DNA of 34,098 nucleotides from Candidatus Aminicenantota bacterium (GTDB lineage: Bacteria; Acidobacteriota; Aminicenantia; Aminicenantales; JAFGAV01), in assembly GCA_016933515.1 (NCBI GenBank), contig JAFGAV010000112.1:1-34098 (forward strand), written 5' to 3'. Below the pieces are notes generated by a model. The model saw only the letters and a list, made by a program, of their open reading frames with translations, was not told the origin of the DNA and made no database searches. Positions 31,779-34,098 of the stretch are shown here, one piece after another. Each line of letters begins with the position of its first letter. The first letter of the stretch is position 1. The translations under genes were made by a program, and so were the position numbers.

Positions 31779-31862
31779 TTGGAGTGCGGCGGCATGACGC
31801 CGCTTTGGAGTGCGGCCTCACGAGGCCGCTTTGGATTGCGGCGACGCGGCGCCGCATTCAAA
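31779..31862. repeat. Tandem array of three REP-like palindromic units
   Basis: Three units follow one another: TTGGAGTGCGGC-GGCATGAC-GCCGC, TTTGGAGTGCGGC-CTCACGAG-GCCGC and TTTGGATTGCGGC-GACGCGGC-GCCGC. Flanks (TTGGAGTGCGGC and GCCGC) are conserved and the hairpin tops vary. The same family occurs at 16618-16675. No REP-associated transposase is encoded in the window. Confidence 0.8.
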
Positions 31863-32008
31863 AATGGCAGAACGAGGTAAAGCCGGACCTTGTAGGGCCT
31901 CTCCGGGCCGGGTTTCCTGGCGCGCAGGACGAACAGGCCGAGAATCGTCAGGCTGTTGAAGAGGAGCGAGGCGAAGGCCGTGTCGGTCAGCAGGTCGGAG
32001 AACGTGCC
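31862..32008 (-). pseudogene. Fragment of an APC-family permease
   Basis: Translated on the minus strand, the stretch starts GTFSDLLTDTAF and reads on through LLFNSLTILGLFVLRARKPG and ERPYKVRLYLVLP. It aligns with the C-terminal helix pair and loop of APC permeases; by hand I count about 22 identities in 48 positions against the intact permease at 15043-16473. Nothing permease-like precedes it, and it stops abruptly at the REP-like array. It is a relic of a second permease gene. Confidence 0.7.
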
Positions 32009-32060
32009 GCTATCCCCTCCTCCTTTCAATTGCTGGATTATGAAAGATGGCTCTAAGTGG

Positions 32061-32088
32061 ATAAGGGGGACTTTCTGGTCCCCCTTAT
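32061..32088. repeat. Long perfect hairpin
   Basis: ATAAGGGGGAC and GTCCCCCTTAT form an 11-bp perfect stem with a TTTCTG loop. The sequence has the look of an interspersed repeat or a small non-autonomous element. No second copy occurs in the window. Confidence 0.6.
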
Positions 32089-32228
32089 AACCCCCTCGGA
32101 AAGGCATGCATTCCTCCCCGCGGCAAGCCGCGTGGCACCCTTCAAAGGCTTTCGTGTAGCTCAAGGTTATCAAGGAATGAGGGAAAGAGTCAAATTGGAT
32201 AAGATCACAGGACGAAGAAGGGTCAGGG

Positions 32229-32819
32229 CTACTGAAGGGCCGCCAGGGCGTCCTGGACATAGCCGGGAAACCGCGCCTTATACGATTTTAGCTTTCCGGA
32301 AGACAGCACCGACAGATTGAGCTCTTCCAAAGGCAGGCTCAGCCGCCCCCGCTTTACGAGATATAAAGCGTCCAGGAGAGCCTTTTCGGGCTCGGCGATC
32401 TCAAGACCCTTCTCGATCCGGTAGCCGAAGAAGAGATCCGGCCGCAATTGGCGGTACTCTACGGCCGTCCCCTCCAAGGTCGTTTTCTTGGAACGGCGAG
32501 TTGTTGCGAGAGTGACGGTATAAGGGATCTGGCTCAGGATCCCGTACCGGGCCAGGACCGATTCGAACGAAAGATAAGAAGGTCGATAAAGAAGGTTCGC
32601 CAGGACGGCCGTGTCTGCCGAACGCATCGAAACCCGGTAGATCCCCCGCCGTATCCGCTTCAGGACGCCCTGGGCGGCGAGGCGATGAAGCGTGACCAGC
32701 AGCGTCCGGCGACTCTTGTAACCCAGGATCTTCTGAAGGTCGGCCACCGACCAGTAGGGCTTGTCGAAACGGCCCAATTTTTCGACGAGCCGGATGTCAG
32801 GGGGTTTTACGCGATCCAT
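32229..32819 (-). CDS. AbiEi-type antitoxin / winged-helix regulator
   Basis: A protein of about 196 residues resembling AbiEi-family antitoxins. Residues about 10-65 form a winged helix: PYWSVADLQKILGYKSRRTLLVTLHRLAAQGVLKRIRRGIYRV. The following domain contains YLSFESVLARYGILSQIP and the AEPEKALLDALYL stretch that is common in AbiEi antitoxins. Antitoxins of this type neutralise an AbiEii nucleotidyltransferase and repress their own promoter. It overlaps the 3' end of the toxin gene by 13 nt at this start (or by 31 nt from 32837). The gene order is toxin first, the reverse of the classical abiE arrangement. Confidence 0.78.
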   Translation of the reverse strand: MDRVKPPDIRLVEKLGRFDKPYWSVADLQKILGYKSRRTLLVTLHRLAAQGVLKRIRRGIYRVSMRSADTAVLANLLYRPSYLSFESVLARYGILSQIPYTVTLATTRRSKKTTLEGTAVEYRQLRPDLFFGYRIEKGLEIAEPEKALLDALYLVKRGRLSLPLEELNLSVLSSGKLKSYKARFPGYVQDALAALQ

Positions 32820-33481
32820 TTCTCGACGAGCCTCCATTGTCCTCGCGGGAGGTACTTCCTCAACTCCCTCCTCAGGACGGTTGGCGGGATTCCCGATGCG
32901 TCCGCCTCGAGATCGCGGCCGAGCTTCTGGGAGATGAACCAGAGATCGTAGAGGTCGCGGGGCTGGCAGCGGACCTCGAGGGCTTCCCGCTTGTCCTTCT
33001 CCATCCGCTCGAGCGTCGCCACCTGGGCCAGGGCCGTCACGTTGGTGACCTCACTCGAAAGGAGTTTCAGCTCGTAGTCCCTTCCCTTTTTCCATGGTGC
33101 TTTGCGCAGGGAAACCTCGACCTTCATGGAGAACGGCCGGCCGATATAAGGGACGCGGAATCGAAGGAGAGCGAACAGCGTGAAATGCTTGGCCAGAGCC
33201 TCGACGAGAGCGGCGTCAGGCACAGCCTTGGCGGCGGACCGGCAGGCTTTCTCGAAGTCCTCCTCCTTGATCGGGCCAAGCGCGGAGAAATCCAGGTCGT
33301 CTGAGAACCTCGGAGAGCCGTACGCCAGTCTAAGGGCCGTCCCCCCCTTGAAAACCAGGGCGTCCCCCATCCGCGACTCAAATAGCGACTTCAAGATGGC
33401 CAGCTCGAGCTCTTCGCGGACCACCTGTTCGACGGCGATGCCTATTTCCCGGGAGAGAGATTCGGCTGCGGTTCGGTCCAT
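32807..33481 (-). CDS. AbiEii-type nucleotidyltransferase toxin
   Basis: A 224-residue protein of the AbiEii/AbiGii group (COG2253-like). Motif I is VFKGGTALRLAYG, motif II is RFSDDLDFS, with the metal-binding acids, motif III lies around MKVEVSLRK, and motif IV is QPRDLYDLWFI. Characterised relatives transfer nucleotides to tRNA or other targets and stop growth, for example after phage infection. It is the first gene of a two-gene operon with its antitoxin. A good promoter and a perfect palindrome lie immediately upstream, and an AAGGA site precedes the ATG. Confidence 0.82.
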   Translation of the reverse strand: MDRTAAESLSREIGIAVEQVVREELELAILKSLFESRMGDALVFKGGTALRLAYGSPRFSDDLDFSALGPIKEEDFEKACRSAAKAVPDAALVEALAKHFTLFALLRFRVPYIGRPFSMKVEVSLRKAPWKKGRDYELKLLSSEVTNVTALAQVATLERMEKDKREALEVRCQPRDLYDLWFISQKLGRDLEADASGIPPTVLRRELRKYLPRGQWRLVEKWIA

Positions 33482-33497
33482 CTTATAATTCCTTTTT

Positions 33498-33517
33498 AAT
33501 TAACATTTATGTTAATT
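33498..33517. promoter_or_regulatory. Operator of the toxin-antitoxin operon
   Basis: AATTAACAT-TT-ATGTTAATT is a perfect inverted repeat with 9-bp arms. It lies just after the predicted transcription start (near 33519) and before the ribosome site, a typical place for autorepression by the winged-helix antitoxin. Confidence 0.65.
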
Positions 33518-33525
33518 TTATAAGA

Positions 33526-33554
33526 ATGATAATCCAGGGGCGCGGGGAAGTCAA
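33526..33554 (-). promoter_or_regulatory. Promoter of the toxin-antitoxin operon
   Basis: On the minus strand, TTGACT is followed by TATCAT after 17 bp. The predicted start near 33519 lies directly beside the palindrome at 33498-33517. Confidence 0.6.
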
Positions 33555-33628
33555 GATTTCCTATTTTATTGATTTCCCGGCGGGGCCGAGGCTATGATGC
33601 GGCCATTCCATAGGGGTGGGCCGAGCCG

Positions 33629-33688
33629 ATGCGCTGTCCGCGCTGTCACGTCGAGAACTCCGATAAGCAGCACTTCTGCGGGGAGTGA
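33629..33688 (+). pseudogene. Truncated start of a zinc-ribbon protein
   Basis: The frame reads MRCPRCHVENSDKQHFCGE and then TGA. It matches the N-terminal zinc ribbon MxCPxCxxENxxxxxFCGECG found in front of adenylate-cyclase/TPR and other signalling proteins. The stop stands where the fourth cysteine (TGC) is expected and is followed by GGG for the expected Gly. The reading frame ends soon after in any case. It is a relic of such a gene. Confidence 0.5.
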
Positions 33689-33923
33689 GGGATAATAAAT
33701 GCCCGGCGGTCCTGATGGCGGCGTAGAGATCGCCGATATCGCCCGGTTTACCGAAGCGGCTCTCCTTCATGCCAATGCCGGGGTCATCCCCCCGGCTCAC
33801 AGCTCCGGCGACAGGACCCATCATGGAAAGATCGTGCGGGCGGGGGAATCGCCGGTTGCGTCGGGCGGCCGTAAAACGCCGAAAATCAGCCAGACTTCTG
33901 CCTGGTCAAAGATGTGATCTTTA
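33689..33923. other. Unassigned stretch
   Basis: About 235 bp with short open frames on both strands, none with a recognisable protein. I see no repeat or promoter that I could support. Confidence 0.5.
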
Positions 33924-34097
33924 TCACTCTGTTTTTTGTCGAATCAATCCGTATTTCTTGAATAACGGTCTCAGCCGCGGATGGCTGAAAAGTTGGTATT
34001 CTTCGATGGGTATAATCGCGCACCAGGGGAGAAAATTGTCTCGTTCTTCGCAGGCCCTCTCTAACCAATGATAGGCTTTATCCAGGTCGTTGCGCAC
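33924..34097 (-). CDS. C-terminal end of a TPR-type protein (partial)
   Basis: The gene enters from beyond the window edge. The last 57 residues are visible, beginning VRNDLDKAYHWLERACEERDNFLPW and ending LFKKYGLIRQKTE. They match the end of TPR proteins and TPR-tailed kinases or cyclases, where a pattern like D-A-xx-WLEKAYEERD-xx-LPW is followed by DPRF-xx-LL-xx-MGL. Here the last part is SHPRLRPLFKKYGL. The gene's domain content upstream is not visible. Confidence 0.7.
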   Translation of the reverse strand: MRNDLDKAYHWLERACEERDNFLPWCAIIPIEEYQLFSHPRLRPLFKKYGLIRQKTE

Positions 34098-34098
34098 A

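Larger units (their letters stand above)
31569..32228. other. Accessory intergenic region rich in repeats and relics
   Basis: About 660 bp without a complete gene. It holds a hairpin (31658-31682), three REP-like units (31779-31862), a permease fragment (31862-32008), a long perfect hairpin (32061-32088) and a CGCGGC-AA-GCCGCG palindrome (32119-32132). No other coding sequence is supported. Confidence 0.7.

Noticed and set aside
31779..31862. CRISPR-like array
   Set aside because: The units are only about 28 bp apart, with variable hairpin tops rather than unique spacers, and no cas genes are present.
32140..32175. tRNA-like stretch (gtgtagctcaaggttatc)
   Set aside because: No acceptor stem or T-arm can be formed around it.
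33629..33691. Selenocysteine codon in the zinc ribbon
   Set aside because: No SECIS-like hairpin is obvious after the TGA and another stop follows soon in the same frame.

Overview
The window reads as chromosomal DNA of a GC-rich, Gram-negative-type anaerobic bacterium. The evidence is an oxygen-sensitive class III ribonucleotide reductase, a rubrerythrin-type ferritin, a lipoprotein SppA, a periplasmic solute-binding protein and a probable outer-membrane barrel. Gene style suggests an Acidobacteriota/Aminicenantes-like lineage, but this is a guess from general features, not a phylogeny. Many promoters fit the sigma70 consensus (TTGACA-17-TATAAT-like). Several start codons lie only 6-9 nt after the -10 box, which suggests frequent leaderless mRNAs.

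Left part (1-9.8 kb): a minus-strand signalling unit encodes a periplasmic peptide-type binding protein, a sensor kinase and an NtrC-type sigma54 activator, followed by a stand-alone receiver protein. Both the operon and the receiver gene carry near-identical -24/-12 sigma54 promoters, and the operon has an inverted repeat at about -95, so the circuit looks self-contained. Then come a ferritin-like protein, a GNAT-type protein, a DAG-kinase-like lipid kinase, lipoprotein SppA and a SpoU/TrmJ-type RNA methyltransferase.

Middle part (9.9-18.4 kb): a small secreted protein; a deoxynucleotide operon (nrdD, redoxin, nrdG, dut) preceded by an NrdR box; a YihX-like HAD protein; an APC permease; a secreted formylglycine-enzyme-like protein without the usual cysteine pair; and a methyltransferase carrying an in-frame insertion.

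Right-middle part (18.8-31.6 kb), the most unusual region: three paralogous proteins combine the ATP-grasp domain of PEP synthase/pyruvate phosphate dikinase with a shared C-terminal GxGRWGS domain, and lack the phospho-His and PEP domains. One is coupled to an odd receiver protein with two FSxWL repeats. The other two form an operon behind a glutamate-dehydrogenase homologue that has lost the catalytic Lys and Asp; one of them is a 1059-residue GAF/ATP-grasp/nucleotidyltransferase fusion. A PhoB-type regulator and a metallophosphoesterase lie between the two groups, and an apparently intact NADP-type glutamate dehydrogenase is transcribed divergently. I infer an uncharacterised signalling or nucleotidylation system linked to nitrogen/carbon balance.

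Right end (31.6-34.1 kb): an accessory region with REP-like palindromes, a permease fragment, several perfect hairpins, an AbiE-type toxin-antitoxin pair in reversed gene order with its own promoter and operator, a truncated zinc-ribbon start and the tail of a TPR-type protein that runs off the window.
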